Shown here: positions 42,189-51,276 of the stretch, one piece after another | Position numbering within the stretch: position 1 is the first letter of the stretch | Layout: each line of letters starts with the position of its first letter | Source: Pseudomonas lini | GTDB lineage: Bacteria > Pseudomonadota > Gammaproteobacteria > Pseudomonadales > Pseudomonadaceae | Reading direction: 5' to 3' | Assembly (NCBI RefSeq): GCF_964063345.1 | Contig: NZ_OZ061318.1 | Location: 3,286,001 to 3,350,000 of the forward strand | Length of the DNA stretch: 64,000 nt | Program-made: the position numbers and the translations under genes | The notes under the pieces: generated by a model | Databases searched by the model: none | Told to the model about the DNA's origin: nothing | What the model saw: only the letters and a program-made list of their open reading frames with translations

Positions 42189-43022
42189 ATGCAGCACGAA
42201 GCACACACTCACGGCATCAACATGTCGGCCTTGGGCCGCGACAAACAGAGCCTGAGCCTCGAGCAGGAAACCGTGGCCATCGAAGTGCCGGGCCTGAGCC
42301 TGTTCTACGGCGACAAACAAGCGCTGTTCGACGTCAGCATGAACATCCCGAAACAGCGCGTGACCGCCTTCATCGGCCCGTCCGGCTGCGGCAAGTCCAC
42401 GCTGCTGCGCACCTTCAACCGCATGAACGACCTGGTGGACGGCTGCCGCGTCGACGGCGCGATCAACCTCTACGGTCACAACATCTACCGCAAGGGCGAG
42501 GACGTGGCCGAGCTGCGTCGTCGCGTCGGGATGGTGTTCCAGAAGCCCAACCCGTTCCCGAAAACCATCTACGAAAACGTGGTTTACGGTTTGCGCATTC
42601 AGGGCATCAACAAGAAACGCATTCTTGATGAAGCCGTCGAGTGGGCATTGAAAGGCGCGGCGTTGTGGGATGAGGTCAAAGACCGTCTGCACGAGTCGGC
42701 CCTTGGCCTGTCCGGTGGTCAGCAGCAACGTCTGGTGATTGCCCGCACCATCGCCGTGGAGCCGGAAGTGCTGCTGCTCGACGAGCCGTGCTCGGCACTC
42801 GACCCGATCTCCACGCTGAAAGTCGAAGAGCTGATCTACGAACTGAAATCCAAGTTCACCATTGTTATCGTGACCCACAACATGCAACAGGCCGCGCGGG
42901 TTTCCGACTACACGGCGTTCATGTACATGGGCAAACTGGTGGAATTCGGCGACACCGACACCCTGTTCACCAATCCGGCGAAGAAGCAGACCGAAGACTA
43001 CATCACCGGTCGTTACGGCTAG
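42189..43022 (+). CDS. pstB: phosphate ABC transporter ATPase PstB
   Basis: This 277-residue ABC ATPase powers PstCA. Walker A is GPSGCGKST, the Q-loop is VFQKPNPFP, the signature is [16 protein letters not shown], Walker B is [13 protein letters not shown] and the switch His is in [13 protein letters not shown]. An N-terminal extension of about 30 residues ([13 protein letters not shown]) precedes the domain. Together with PhoU it also transmits the phosphate signal to PhoR. Confidence 0.97.
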   Translation: MQHEAHTHGINMSALGRDKQSLSLEQETVAIEVPGLSLFYGDKQALFDVSMNIPKQRVTAFIGPSGCGKSTLLRTFNRMNDLVDGCRVDGAINLYGHNIYRKGEDVAELRRRVGMVFQKPNPFPKTIYENVVYGLRIQGINKKRILDEAVEWALKGAALWDEVKDRLHESALGLSGGQQQRLVIARTIAVEPEVLLLDEPCSALDPISTLKVEELIYELKSKFTIVIVTHNMQQAARVSDYTAFMYMGKLVEFGDTDTLFTNPAKKQTEDYITGRYG

Positions 43023-43093
43023 CAAGCGGTTGTTACTCACTGAACTGACGCTGCGGTCCACCGCACCTTACCGGACGCTCCAAGGACGCCAAC

Positions 43094-43855
43094 ATGATTA
43101 GTAAAGAAGGCCTTACCCATCACATCTCCGCGCAGTTCAACGCTGAGCTCGAGGAAGTGCGCAGCCACCTCCTGGCCATGGGCGGGCTGGTCGAGAAGCA
43201 GGTCAACGACGCGGTCACCGCGCTGATCGAGGCCGACTCCGGCCTGGCCCAGCAAGTGCGTGAGATCGACGACCAGATCAACCAGATGGAACGCAACATC
43301 GACGAAGAATGCCTGCGCATTCTGGCCCGTCGTCAGCCGGCGGCGTCGGACTTGCGGTTGATCATCAGCATCTCCAAATCGGTGATCGATCTGGAGCGTA
43401 TCGGCGACGAAGCCACCAAGATCGCCCGTCGTGCCATCCAGTTATGCGAAGAAGGCGAAGCACCGCGCGGTTACGTCGAGGTTCGCCACATCGGCGACCA
43501 GGTGCGCAACATGGTTCGCGATGCCCTGGACGCATTTGCCCGCTTCGACGCCGACCTGGCGTTGTCGGTGGCGCAATACGACAAGATCATCGACCGCGAA
43601 TACAAGACCGCACTGCGTGAACTCGCCACCTACATGATGGAAGACCCACGCTCTATCTCGCGGGTCTTGAGCATTATCTGGGTGCTACGCTCGCTGGAGC
43701 GGATCGGCGACCACGCGCGCAACATCTCGGAACTGGTGATTTACCTGGTGCGTGGCACCGACGTGCGTCACTTGGGCCTCAAGCGCATGAAAGAAGAAGT
43801 TGAAGGCACAAGTGCCGAAACCGCTAATGTTCCGGGAAAAGCTGACGATAAGTAA
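43094..43855 (+). CDS. phoU: phosphate signalling regulator PhoU
   Basis: This 253-residue protein is made of two three-helix PhoU bundles with the metal-binding E/DxxxD-type motifs (for example LERIGDEATKIA and LERIGDHARNIS). It links the Pst transporter to PhoR and keeps the Pho regulon off at high phosphate. It starts 71 bp after pstB with AAGGA upstream and ends the operon, followed by a strong terminator. Confidence 0.97.
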   Translation: MISKEGLTHHISAQFNAELEEVRSHLLAMGGLVEKQVNDAVTALIEADSGLAQQVREIDDQINQMERNIDEECLRILARRQPAASDLRLIISISKSVIDLERIGDEATKIARRAIQLCEEGEAPRGYVEVRHIGDQVRNMVRDALDAFARFDADLALSVAQYDKIIDREYKTALRELATYMMEDPRSISRVLSIIWVLRSLERIGDHARNISELVIYLVRGTDVRHLGLKRMKEEVEGTSAETANVPGKADDK

Positions 43856-43867
43856 GATTGCCCAAGA

Positions 43868-43901
43868 AAAGCGCCCGGCCCTTTGGCCGGGCGTTTTTGT
43901 T
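43868..43901 (+). terminator. intrinsic terminator of the pst-phoU operon
   Basis: CGCCCGGCC (43872-43880), loop CTTT and GGCCGGGCG (43885-43893) form a perfect 9-bp stem followed by TTTTTGTTT. Confidence 0.93.
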
Positions 43902-43915
43902 TGCGTGAGGCTCTC

Positions 43916-43954
43916 GAATTGAAAAGCTGAATTGAAAAACCGAATAGAAAAGCA
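43916..43954 (+). repeat. three tandem 13-bp repeats upstream of the response regulator
   Basis: Units GAATTGAAAAGCT (43916-43928), GAATTGAAAAACC (43929-43941) and GAATAGAAAAGCA (43942-43954) follow one another without gaps, about 97 bp before the next start codon. Direct AT-rich repeats of this type can be activator sites or upstream promoter elements. Confidence 0.7.
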
Positions 43955-44050
43955 GCACCCGCGAACGAAAAGTCCCGGCGTGACTGAAGAGTTTTGGCAA
44001 AGTGCCATCAGCCAGCGTTATGCTTGCCGGGATTTTTAAAGGGGTGTTGG

Positions 44051-45001
44051 ATGAGCAAGATCAGTGTGTTGGTCGTGGACGATGCGTCGTTCATTCGTGA
44101 CTTGGTGAAGAAGTGCCTGCGCAACTACTTCCCGGGGATCCGGACCGAAGATGCAGTCAACGGCAAAAAGGCCCAGGCCATGCTGGCCAAAGAAGCGTTC
44201 GACCTGGTTCTGTGCGACTGGGAAATGCCGGAAATGTCTGGTCTGGAACTGCTGACCTGGTGCCGCGAGCAGGAAAACCTCAAGACCATGCCGTTCGTGA
44301 TGGTCACCAGCCGTGGCGACAAAGAGAACGTCGTCCAGGCAATTCAGGCCGGCGTTTCCGGCTACGTCAGCAAACCGTTCACCAATGAGCAGCTGCTGAC
44401 CAAGGTCAAGCAGGCGCTGAACAAGGTCGGCAAGCTCGACACCTTGATGAACAGCGCGCCGACCAAAATGAACTCGGCGTTCGGCAATGATTCCCTCAGC
44501 GCGTTGACCGGCGGCAAGGCTGCCGTGGCTACCCCATCGGCAGCCATCGTCAATCCGTTCGCCAAACCTGTCGCCGCCGCGCCAGCCCCGGCTGCCGCGC
44601 CGTCCCGCGGCCTACTCAATAGCCCGCCAGTCAAGGCACCTGCCGCCTCCGCCGCATCGGCTGGCGGTCGTGGCCAAGGCCAACTGCGCCTGCCCAGCGG
44701 CACCCAGCAATGCGTGATCAAGGCCTTGAGCATCAAGGAAGCGCTGCTGGTGGTGAAACGCACCGACACCCTGCCGCAAGTCCTCGATAGCGCCGTGCTC
44801 GACCTGGAGCAGGGCGACAACGCTGAAATCGCCCGCCTCAACGGCTACCTGCATGCCATCGTCGCCTATGAGCCGAAACCTGACAGCGACTGGCTGCAAC
44901 TGACTTTCCGCTTTGTTGACCAGGATGCGCAGAAGCTCGACTACATCTCCCGCCTGATCGCCCGTGGCACGGCGCAGAAGCATTTCGTACCCGGCGCGTA
45001 A
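44051..45001 (+). CDS. response regulator with a PilZ-like C-terminal domain
   Basis: This 316-residue protein has a CheY-type receiver (residues 1-125) with the acidic pair at VVDDAS, phosphoacceptor Asp56 (LCDWEMP) and Lys in YVSKPF. A long Ala/Pro linker follows (about 165-220), then a C-terminal domain of about 105 residues (LRLPSGTQQCVIKAL to YISRLIARG). The C-terminal part looks like PilZ in size and ending, but the c-di-GMP motifs RxxxR and D/NxSxxG are not apparent, so ligand binding is doubtful. No kinase gene is adjacent. From memory PA5364 holds the same place after phoU. The ATG at 44051 fits the receiver start. Confidence 0.87.
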   Translation: MSKISVLVVDDASFIRDLVKKCLRNYFPGIRTEDAVNGKKAQAMLAKEAFDLVLCDWEMPEMSGLELLTWCREQENLKTMPFVMVTSRGDKENVVQAIQAGVSGYVSKPFTNEQLLTKVKQALNKVGKLDTLMNSAPTKMNSAFGNDSLSALTGGKAAVATPSAAIVNPFAKPVAAAPAPAAAPSRGLLNSPPVKAPAASAASAGGRGQGQLRLPSGTQQCVIKALSIKEALLVVKRTDTLPQVLDSAVLDLEQGDNAEIARLNGYLHAIVAYEPKPDSDWLQLTFRFVDQDAQKLDYISRLIARGTAQKHFVPGA

Positions 45002-45012
45002 CGTGTACCGCT

Positions 45013-45043
45013 GATCGTTCCCACGCAGAGCGTGGGAACGATC
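45013..45043. repeat. single hairpin arm of the GATCGTTCCCACGC family
   Basis: GATCGTTCCCACG (45013-45025) and its exact inverse (45031-45043) enclose CAGAG. This is one arm of the element seen in full at 36526-36636, and it starts 11 bp after the response-regulator stop, where it may act as a transcript-end hairpin. Confidence 0.8.
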
Positions 45044-45154
45044 AAGCTCACCGCACATCCCTTGAACCACCCCATCTTGAAACATCTGTCGACTACGCGG
45101 GTCCATTTCAGCTGCTAGGCTCCTTTCCAGGCCTTACTCGACAGAATCTTGCCC

Positions 45155-46051
45155 ATGCTCGCGCGCCTGCTGTTTTTCTGTGGTCTGTTCATGGCCTCCA
45201 CCTCGGCTGTGGCCATGACGATTTACCGGTCCACCGACGCCAGTGGCGTGGTCTCTTACAGCGACCGCCCCACCAAAGGCGCGAAGGTGTTCGTTTTTCG
45301 GGACCGAATGGTCGAGCGTCTTGAGCGGCAGGTGTACCTCGATATCAAGAAGCAGAGGGGCATGGACAGTGTGTTCGTGCGCAACGATCTGTATGCGCCG
45401 GTCGAGATCGAGCTCAGTTTTTCTGGGCTGAATAACGTCAGCGGTGCGCCAAGCCGACCGATCCGTCGGGTTTTGCCGGCGCGCAGTAACATTCGTCTGG
45501 CGCTGCTCAAGGCGACGAAGGTCGGAAGGCCGCTGGCGTATACCCCAAGGTTCGAATATTCCCTGGGCGACCCCGCAGGGGCCGCCATGGCCTATCGATA
45601 TCCGTTGCCCTGGCGTGGCGGGCCGTTTCGGCTGAGTCAGGGCGCCAATGGCCAATACAGCCACTACGGGCCGAAGAACCGTTATGCGATGGACATCGCC
45701 ATGCCCGAAGGCACGCCGATAATCGCGGCGCGCGGCGGGATGGTAGTGAAAACCGAGAATGGCCAGACCGGGCGCGGCAATGACCCGTCGGGCAATTTCG
45801 TGCGGGTATTGCACGATGACGGGACCATGGGCGTGTACCTGCACCTCAAGAAAGGTTCGGTCAGCGTACGGGAAGGTCAGCGAGTGGTGGTGGGCAGTGC
45901 GCTGGCGCTGTCGGGCAATACCGGCAACAGCAGCGGCCCGCACCTGCACTTCGTGGTGCAGCGCAATACCGGGTTGGGGCTGGTGTCGATTCCATACCAG
46001 TTCAATCAGCCGGTAGGCGCGTTGCCCAACTTTGCGTTGGGCAAGAAATGA
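45155..46051 (+). CDS. exported M23-like peptidase with DUF4124-like N-terminus
   Basis: This 298-residue protein has a signal peptide (LARLLFFCGLFMASTSAVA). A DUF4124-type strand region (MTIYRSTDASGVVSYSDRPT) follows, then a C-terminal LytM/M23 fold (about 165-285) with NRYAMDIAMPEGTPI and SGPHLHFVV. M23 enzymes cut peptidoglycan cross-links. The HxH zinc pair and the Asp are present, but the first zinc His (four before the Asp) is Arg. It may therefore be inactive and act as an amidase activator, like EnvC or NlpD. The ATG at 45155 was preferred to an in-frame TTG 6 bp upstream. Confidence 0.88.
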   Translation: MLARLLFFCGLFMASTSAVAMTIYRSTDASGVVSYSDRPTKGAKVFVFRDRMVERLERQVYLDIKKQRGMDSVFVRNDLYAPVEIELSFSGLNNVSGAPSRPIRRVLPARSNIRLALLKATKVGRPLAYTPRFEYSLGDPAGAAMAYRYPLPWRGGPFRLSQGANGQYSHYGPKNRYAMDIAMPEGTPIIAARGGMVVKTENGQTGRGNDPSGNFVRVLHDDGTMGVYLHLKKGSVSVREGQRVVVGSALALSGNTGNSSGPHLHFVVQRNTGLGLVSIPYQFNQPVGALPNFALGKK

Positions 46052-46085
46052 ACGCGATGGAAATCTACTGTAGCGAGGGGCTTTT

Positions 46086-46216
46086 TGTGGCGAGGGAGCT
46101 TGCTCCCGCTCGGCTGCGCAGCAGTCGTAAACCGGTGAATGCGGTGTGCCTGGGTAAGCGCGGCTGCAGGATTGGGGCCGCTTCGCGACCCAGCGGGAGC
46201 AAGCTCCCTCGCCACA
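46086..46216. repeat. REPIN, TGTGGCGAGGGAGCTTGC family
   Basis: Perfect 22-bp inverted arms at 46086-46107 and 46195-46216, between convergent genes. Same family as 22743-22876, with a similar internal GGCTGCGCAGCAGTCGTAAA segment. Confidence 0.9.
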
Positions 46217-46243
46217 AGAACCCGCTCACCACCGGTATCACAC

Positions 46244-47584
46244 CTAGTCGAGCATCAACACCTTGGCCAAAATGATCTTCGGTCCTTTCATCTTCTTGAT
46301 GATGATCCGCAAGCCTTCGACTTCCAGCACTTCTTCCTCTTCCGGCACCCGTTTCAGGGTTTCGTAGACCAGCCCGGCGAGGGTTTCGGCTTCGATGTGG
46401 TCCAGATCGATGCCCAACAGGCGTTCCACCTTGAACAGCGGCGTATCGCCCCGCACCAGCAGCTTGCCCGGCTGATACGCGAGGATCCCGCGTTCGGCCT
46501 TGCGGTGTTCATCCTGAATGTCGCCGACCAGCACTTCCAGCACGTCTTCCATGGTCAGGTAGCCGATGATGTTGCCGTCGGCTTCCTCGACCACAGCGAA
46601 ATGCGAACCGCCCTTGCGGAACTGTTCCAGCAACTGCGACAGCGGCATATGGCGAGATACACGCTCCAGCGGGCGGGTCAACTCGGCGAGGTTGAACGAC
46701 TCGGGAATGTGATCCAGTGCGGCCAATTCAAGCAGCAAATCCTTGATGTGCAGCAGGCCGACGAACTCCTGGCGCTCGCTGTCGTACACCGGGTAGCGGC
46801 TGAACTTGTGGCGACGGAACATCGCCAGGATTTCCTTGAGCGGCGCGTTGAACTCCAGCGTCACCAGGTCTTCCCGGGAGTTGGCCCAGTCGACCACCTC
46901 CAGCTCGCCCATTTCCACCGCCGAGGCCAAAACACGCATGCCTTGGTCGCTCGGGTCCTGGCCACGGCTGGAGTGCAGGATCAGTTTCAGTTCTTCACGG
47001 CTGTAATGGTGCTCGTGATGCGGGCCGGGTTCACCCTGGCCTGCGATCCGCAGGATCTGGTTGGCGCTGGCGTTGAGCAGGTAAATGGCCGGGTACATGG
47101 CCCAGTAGAACAGGTACAGCGGCACGGCCGTCCAGAGCGACAGCAGCTCGGGTTTGCGGATGGCCCAGGATTTCGGGGCCAGCTCGCCGACCACGATGTG
47201 CAGGTACGAAATGATAAAGAACGCCGTGAAGAACGACACGCCTTTGACCACTTCGGCGGACTCTACGCCGACCGCTTCGAGCACCGGCTCGAGAATATGC
47301 GCGAACGCCGGTTCGCCGACCCAGCCCAAGCCCAGCGAGGCGAGGGTGATACCCAGTTGGCAGGCCGAGAGGTACGCATCGAGCTGGCTGTGCACGGTGC
47401 GCAGGATATGCCCGCGCCAGCCGTGTTGTTCAGCGATGGCTTCGACCCGGGTCGAGCGCAGTTTGACCATGGCAAATTCCGCCGCAACGAAAAAGCCGTT
47501 GAGCAAAACCAGGATCAGAGCAAAAAGAATCATGCCGAAATCGGCGAAGAGTGTCGCGAGGGTCAAGCCAGGGGAAGGGTCCAT
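46244..47584 (-). CDS. CNNM/CorC-HlyC family membrane protein with CBS domains
   Basis: This 446-residue protein has an N-terminal CNNM (DUF21) transmembrane domain with about four hydrophobic segments and the conserved GELAPKSWAIRKPE motif. Two CBS domains follow (about 215-340; FSRYPVYDSERQEFVGLLHIKDLL and HFAVVEEADGNIIGYLTMEDVLEVLVGDI), then a C-terminal CorC/HlyC domain. Such proteins are implicated in magnesium or cobalt efflux or in ion homeostasis; the older name hemolysin is misleading. It lies downstream of phoR, but a terminator stands between. Confidence 0.93.
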   Translation of the reverse strand: MDPSPGLTLATLFADFGMILFALILVLLNGFFVAAEFAMVKLRSTRVEAIAEQHGWRGHILRTVHSQLDAYLSACQLGITLASLGLGWVGEPAFAHILEPVLEAVGVESAEVVKGVSFFTAFFIISYLHIVVGELAPKSWAIRKPELLSLWTAVPLYLFYWAMYPAIYLLNASANQILRIAGQGEPGPHHEHHYSREELKLILHSSRGQDPSDQGMRVLASAVEMGELEVVDWANSREDLVTLEFNAPLKEILAMFRRHKFSRYPVYDSERQEFVGLLHIKDLLLELAALDHIPESFNLAELTRPLERVSRHMPLSQLLEQFRKGGSHFAVVEEADGNIIGYLTMEDVLEVLVGDIQDEHRKAERGILAYQPGKLLVRGDTPLFKVERLLGIDLDHIEAETLAGLVYETLKRVPEEEEVLEVEGLRIIIKKMKGPKIILAKVLMLD

Positions 47585-47622
47585 GATGGAGTTTTGCGGG
47601 TTCCGTGTATTCGAAAGGAAAG

Positions 47623-47649
47623 AAAAAAGTGCGCCTGAAGGGCAGGCAC
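47623..47649 (-). terminator. candidate terminator downstream of phoR
   Basis: On the minus strand GTGCCTG...CAGGCGCAC forms a stem with a small bulge, followed by TTTTTT (47623-47628). A second perfect hairpin, AGTCAGCC...GGCTGACT (47651-47674), lies just before it. Confidence 0.65.
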
Positions 47650-47707
47650 AAGTCAGCCAATGTAGCGGCTGACTCGGGGCTTGCCTAGTGGCGAGTGCTG
47701 GCCGGTA

Positions 47708-49030
47708 TCAATCGGCGGCGCTGATAACCCGGGATTTGGTGACCTGGGCTGGCGAAAAATGGCAGGTAAACGTGCTGCCGTGGCCCGGCACACTGCTGAT
47801 TTCCATACGTGCCCGATGGCGCAACAACACATGTTTGACGATGGCCAGCCCCAGCCCGGTGCCGCCGGTGTTGGAGTTGCGGCTGGAGTCGACACGGTAG
47901 AAGCGCTCGGTCAGACGCGGCAAGTGTTTGCTGTCGATGCCGATCCCCGAATCCTGCACGCTCAAATGCGCGCCTTGATCGTCACCCCACCAGCGAATGC
48001 GAATATTGCCCTCGGCCGGGGTGTATTTCACTGCGTTGAACACCAGGTTGGAGAACGCGCTACGCAATTCGGCTTCGCTGCCCTTGAGCAGAATCGTCGG
48101 ATCGGCTTCCAGGCTGATGTGCTGGTTTTTTTGGCCGGACAGTTGCTGAGCGTCGCCCTTGATCGATTGCAACAGGCTGTCGATGGACACCGGTTGATTG
48201 TCCGACGGGTAATCGGTGGCTTCCAGTTTGGCCAGCAGCAGCAAGTCGTTAAGCAAGGTCTGCATGCGCCCGCCTTGCTGCTGCATCTGCTGCAGGGCAC
48301 GGGTCCAGCGCGGATTCACTTCCTCGACGTTATCGAGCAGGGTTTCCAGGTAGCCGCAGATCACCGTCAGCGGCGTGCGCAGTTCGTGGGACACATTGGC
48401 GATGAAGTCTTTGCGCATCTGTTCCAGCTGATGGATACGCGTCACGTCGCGCACCAGCATCAGGTGTTCGTTGTTGCCGTAGCGGGTGATGTACAGCTGA
48501 ATGCGCAGGCGATCATTGATTGGCGAAGGAATTTCCAGCGGCTCGGCGTAGCTGTCCTGCTCGAAGTATTCCTTGAAGCGCGGATGGCGCACCAGATTGG
48601 TCACGGGCTGGCCGCTGTCCTGAGGGGTCTTGAGGCCGAGCAGGGTTTCGGCGGCGCGATTCCACCATTCCAGGTTGCCGTCGCTGTCGAGCATGATCAC
48701 CGCGTCTTTCAGCGCAGCGGTGGATTCCTGAACCCGGTCGATCACCGCTTGCAGGCGCCCGCGCACCCGTTGGTCGCGGCGTTGCAAGTGGTAGATGCTG
48801 TCGAACACTTCACCCCACAGGCCGTAGCCGTCGGGCGGTGCTTCATCGGGTTGGTGCAGGCGCAGCCATTCGTGCAAGCGCAGCAGTTGCTTGAGGGTCC
48901 AGGCCAGGTAAAGGCCCAGGCCCACAGCGAGGCTCCAGCCGTAGTAGCCGGAAATCAGGCCGATCACCAGGCAGGCGGTGACCAGCAACAGCATGTGGCG
49001 AATCAGGGTGCCATGCCAGTTTTGGTTCAC
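47708..49030 (-). CDS. phoR: phosphate regulon sensor kinase PhoR
   Basis: This 440-residue inner-membrane kinase phosphorylates PhoB when phosphate is scarce. Two N-terminal hydrophobic segments cover about residues 8-48, with no sizeable periplasmic domain. A charged linker and a PAS domain follow (about 95-195). The HisKA box has His215 (FIANVSHELRTPL), and the ATPase domain has the N box (NLVFNAVKYTP), G1 (VQDSGIGID) and G2 (GGTGLGLAIVKHV). The GTG start at 49030 (VNQNWHGTL) matches other Pseudomonas PhoR. It starts 40 bp after phoB. Confidence 0.97.
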   Translation of the reverse strand: MNQNWHGTLIRHMLLLVTACLVIGLISGYYGWSLAVGLGLYLAWTLKQLLRLHEWLRLHQPDEAPPDGYGLWGEVFDSIYHLQRRDQRVRGRLQAVIDRVQESTAALKDAVIMLDSDGNLEWWNRAAETLLGLKTPQDSGQPVTNLVRHPRFKEYFEQDSYAEPLEIPSPINDRLRIQLYITRYGNNEHLMLVRDVTRIHQLEQMRKDFIANVSHELRTPLTVICGYLETLLDNVEEVNPRWTRALQQMQQQGGRMQTLLNDLLLLAKLEATDYPSDNQPVSIDSLLQSIKGDAQQLSGQKNQHISLEADPTILLKGSEAELRSAFSNLVFNAVKYTPAEGNIRIRWWGDDQGAHLSVQDSGIGIDSKHLPRLTERFYRVDSSRNSNTGGTGLGLAIVKHVLLRHRARMEISSVPGHGSTFTCHFSPAQVTKSRVISAAD

Positions 49031-49070
49031 GGAAAATTGCGTCCTTGTCAGCGAGTCTGGCGCAGTCGGC

Positions 49071-49760
49071 TCAGGCCTTGGTGGAAAACCGGTAGCCAGT
49101 GCCGCGCACGGTTTGTACCAGATTTTCGTAGGCATCGCCGAGGGCTTTGCGCAGGCGACGGATGTGCACATCGACAGTGCGCTCTTCGACATAGACATTG
49201 CCGCCCCAGACCTGATCCAGCAACTGGCCACGGGTGTAGGCACGTTCCTGGTGGGTCATGAAAAATTGCAGCAAACGGTACTCGGTCGGGCCCATCTCGG
49301 CAGGTTTGCCGTCAATGGTCACGCGGTGGCTGATCGGGTCCAGCAGCAGGCCGCCGACTTCGATCGGCGCTTCGCCATCGGTCGGGCCGGCGCGGCGCAG
49401 CACGGCTTTCAGGCGCGCCACCAGCTCACGCGGGGAAAACGGTTTGGTGATGTAGTCGTCAGCGCCGACTTCCAGGCCCTGGATCTTGTTGTCCTCTTCG
49501 CCCTTGGCGGTGAGCATGATGATCGGGATATCCCCGGTCAGCTCATCGCGCTTGAGGCGGCGGGCCAGCTCGATGCCGGAGGTGCCGGGCAACATCCAGT
49601 CGAGCAGGATCAGGTCCGGTTTGCGGTCGACGATAATGGCATGGGCCTGCTGCGAGTTCTCTGCCTCCAGGCAGTCGTAGCCGGCCATTTCCAACGCAAC
49701 GGCGATCATTTCGCGAATGGGCGCTTCGTCGTCGACGATCAGAATGCTCCTGCCAACCAT
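49071..49760 (-). CDS. phoB: phosphate regulon response regulator PhoB
   Basis: This 229-residue OmpR-family activator binds Pho boxes. The receiver domain (1-120) has the phosphoacceptor Asp54 (LLDWMLPGT) and [11 protein letters not shown]. The winged-helix DNA-binding domain (130-229) includes [13 protein letters not shown]. Pho-box-like sequences in the upstream region predict autoregulation. phoR follows in the same operon. Confidence 0.98.
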   Translation of the reverse strand: MVGRSILIVDDEAPIREMIAVALEMAGYDCLEAENSQQAHAIIVDRKPDLILLDWMLPGTSGIELARRLKRDELTGDIPIIMLTAKGEEDNKIQGLEVGADDYITKPFSPRELVARLKAVLRRAGPTDGEAPIEVGGLLLDPISHRVTIDGKPAEMGPTEYRLLQFFMTHQERAYTRGQLLDQVWGGNVYVEERTVDVHIRRLRKALGDAYENLVQTVRGTGYRFSTKA

Positions 49761-49772
49761 GCGTTAATCCTC

Positions 49773-49790
49773 TTGTCATTTAACTGTCTT
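49773..49790 (+). promoter_or_regulatory. Pho-box-like sequence oriented away from phoB
   Basis: TTGTCAT-TTAA-CTGTCTT has Pho-box layout with two mismatches, on the plus strand. It lies within 30 bp of the phoB start codon and points toward the exported-repeat gene that starts at 49913. Confidence 0.6.
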
Positions 49791-49813
49791 GCGCCGCATT
49801 AGATAACGGAATT

Positions 49814-49831
49814 ATTGCAGTCGTGTGACAG
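49814..49831 (-). promoter_or_regulatory. Pho box of phoB
   Basis: On the minus strand CTGTCAC-ACGA-CTGCAAT matches the known Pho-box form CTGTCAT-N4-CTGCAAT with one mismatch. It lies 54 bp upstream of the phoB start and is correctly oriented for autoactivation. Confidence 0.8.
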
Positions 49832-49912
49832 TATTTTAGCCGCCCTGCGATTGTCGCGATCCTGAACTAAGCTCTAAGTCCGAATCCTGACAACCACAAG
49901 AGGAAGGTTTCC

Positions 49913-50296
49913 ATGAATCACATTGCTCAATCCTGGAAGGCCCTGCTGGTCGCGGCTGCGCTAACGCTGCCGTCCCTGGCCTTCGCCGCCGAGCCGGCGA
50001 TGATGAAAGACGGGATGATGGTCGATCATAAGGGCATGACGGTGTACACATACGACAAGGACTCAGGCGGTAAGTCGATGTGCAACGGCGAGTGCGTTGA
50101 ATATTGGCCGCCAATGATGGCGCCGGCGGGAGCCAAGCCCGAAGGCAAGTGGAGCACGATCAAGCGTGACGACGGTAAGATGCAGTGGGCCTATGACGGC
50201 AAGCCGCTTTACACGTTCATGAAGGACAAAAAACCTGGTGACATGGCAGGCGACAATATGAAGGACGTCTGGCACATCATGCGCGAGCATAAGTAA
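49913..50296 (+). CDS. small exported repeat protein (COG4315 type)
   Basis: This 127-residue protein has a signal peptide (about residues 1-26, ending SLAFAAE). Two copies of a short strand repeat follow: MVDHKGMTVYTYDKDSGGKS with CNGECVEYWPP, and KMQWAYDGKPLYTFMKDKKPGD. The two Cys could form a disulfide. The family is described as predicted lipoprotein or secreted repeat, but no lipobox Cys is present here. The function is unknown. It is divergent from phoB, and a plus-oriented Pho-box-like sequence lies upstream, so phosphate control is possible. AGAGGAAGG precedes the ATG. Confidence 0.85.
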   Translation: MNHIAQSWKALLVAAALTLPSLAFAAEPAMMKDGMMVDHKGMTVYTYDKDSGGKSMCNGECVEYWPPMMAPAGAKPEGKWSTIKRDDGKMQWAYDGKPLYTFMKDKKPGDMAGDNMKDVWHIMREHK

Positions 50297-50385
50297 GCGA
50301 TTCGCCTGCGCCGTAAACAGTTCGCAGCCTGCAGTCGCTCCATCCCCCTGTTGGAGCTTGCACAGGCTGCGATCTTTTCCAACGG

Positions 50386-51276
50386 TCAATGCAATGCGTA
50401 ATCCAGCACTATCCCGACAAAAATCGCCAACCCCGCCCAATGGTTATGCAAAAACGCCTGGAAGCAGCGCATCCGGTCCTTGCTGCGGGTGTACCAGAAC
50501 TCCCACGCAAAACAGCCCGCCGCCGCCAGCAACCCGAGGTGGAACCAGCCACCGAGGTGGAATTTCGAACCCGCCAGCAACAAACACCCCAGCGCCAGTC
50601 CCTGCAGGGTCAGAATGATCACCCTGTCGGCGTCGCCAAACAGAATCGCAGTGGATTTCACCCCGATCTTCAGGTCGTCGTCGCGGTCGGTCATGGCGTA
50701 ATAGGTGTCGTAACCCACGGTCCACAACAGGTTGGCGATCCACAGCAACCAGGCCACCGCCGGCAGTTCACCGGTTTCGGCGGTGAACGCCATCGGCATG
50801 CCCCAGGAGAATGCCGCGCCCAGTACCACTTGTGGGTAATAGGTGTAGCGCTTCATGAACGGGTAAGTGAATGCCAGGGCCAAACCGCCCAGCGACAGCC
50901 AGACTGTCGCCGCGTTGGTGCACAACACCAGCAGGAAACTCACACCCATCAGCACCGCGAAGAACACCAGGGCTTCTTTCGAGCTGATCTTACCGCTTAC
51001 CAATGGCCGCTGTTCGGTGCGTTTCACGTGGCCATCGACCTTGCGGTCCGCCCAGTCGTTGATCACGCAACCGCCGGCACGGGTCAGTACCACGCCGAGC
51101 ACGAAAATCACGATATTGGCCAATGACGGCGAACCTTCACCGGCAATCCAGAGTGCCCACAACGTTGGCCACAGCAGCAAATAAATGCCGATCGGCTTGT
51201 CCATGCGGGTCAGCTGAATAAAATCCCAGGCCCGAGGGTTCAAGCGGTTCAGGGACCTGAGCAGGCTCTGGTACAT
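50386..51276 (-). CDS. ubiA: 4-hydroxybenzoate polyprenyltransferase UbiA
   Basis: This 296-residue integral membrane prenyltransferase attaches the polyprenyl tail to 4-hydroxybenzoate in ubiquinone synthesis. Two Asp-rich prenyl-diphosphate sites are visible: [19 protein letters not shown] and [13 protein letters not shown]. About eight membrane segments are present. Its start codon shares one base with the ubiC stop (TGATG), so translation is coupled to the enzyme that makes its substrate. Confidence 0.97.
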   Translation of the reverse strand: MYQSLLRSLNRLNPRAWDFIQLTRMDKPIGIYLLLWPTLWALWIAGEGSPSLANIVIFVLGVVLTRAGGCVINDWADRKVDGHVKRTEQRPLVSGKISSKEALVFFAVLMGVSFLLVLCTNAATVWLSLGGLALAFTYPFMKRYTYYPQVVLGAAFSWGMPMAFTAETGELPAVAWLLWIANLLWTVGYDTYYAMTDRDDDLKIGVKSTAILFGDADRVIILTLQGLALGCLLLAGSKFHLGGWFHLGLLAAAGCFAWEFWYTRSKDRMRCFQAFLHNHWAGLAIFVGIVLDYALH

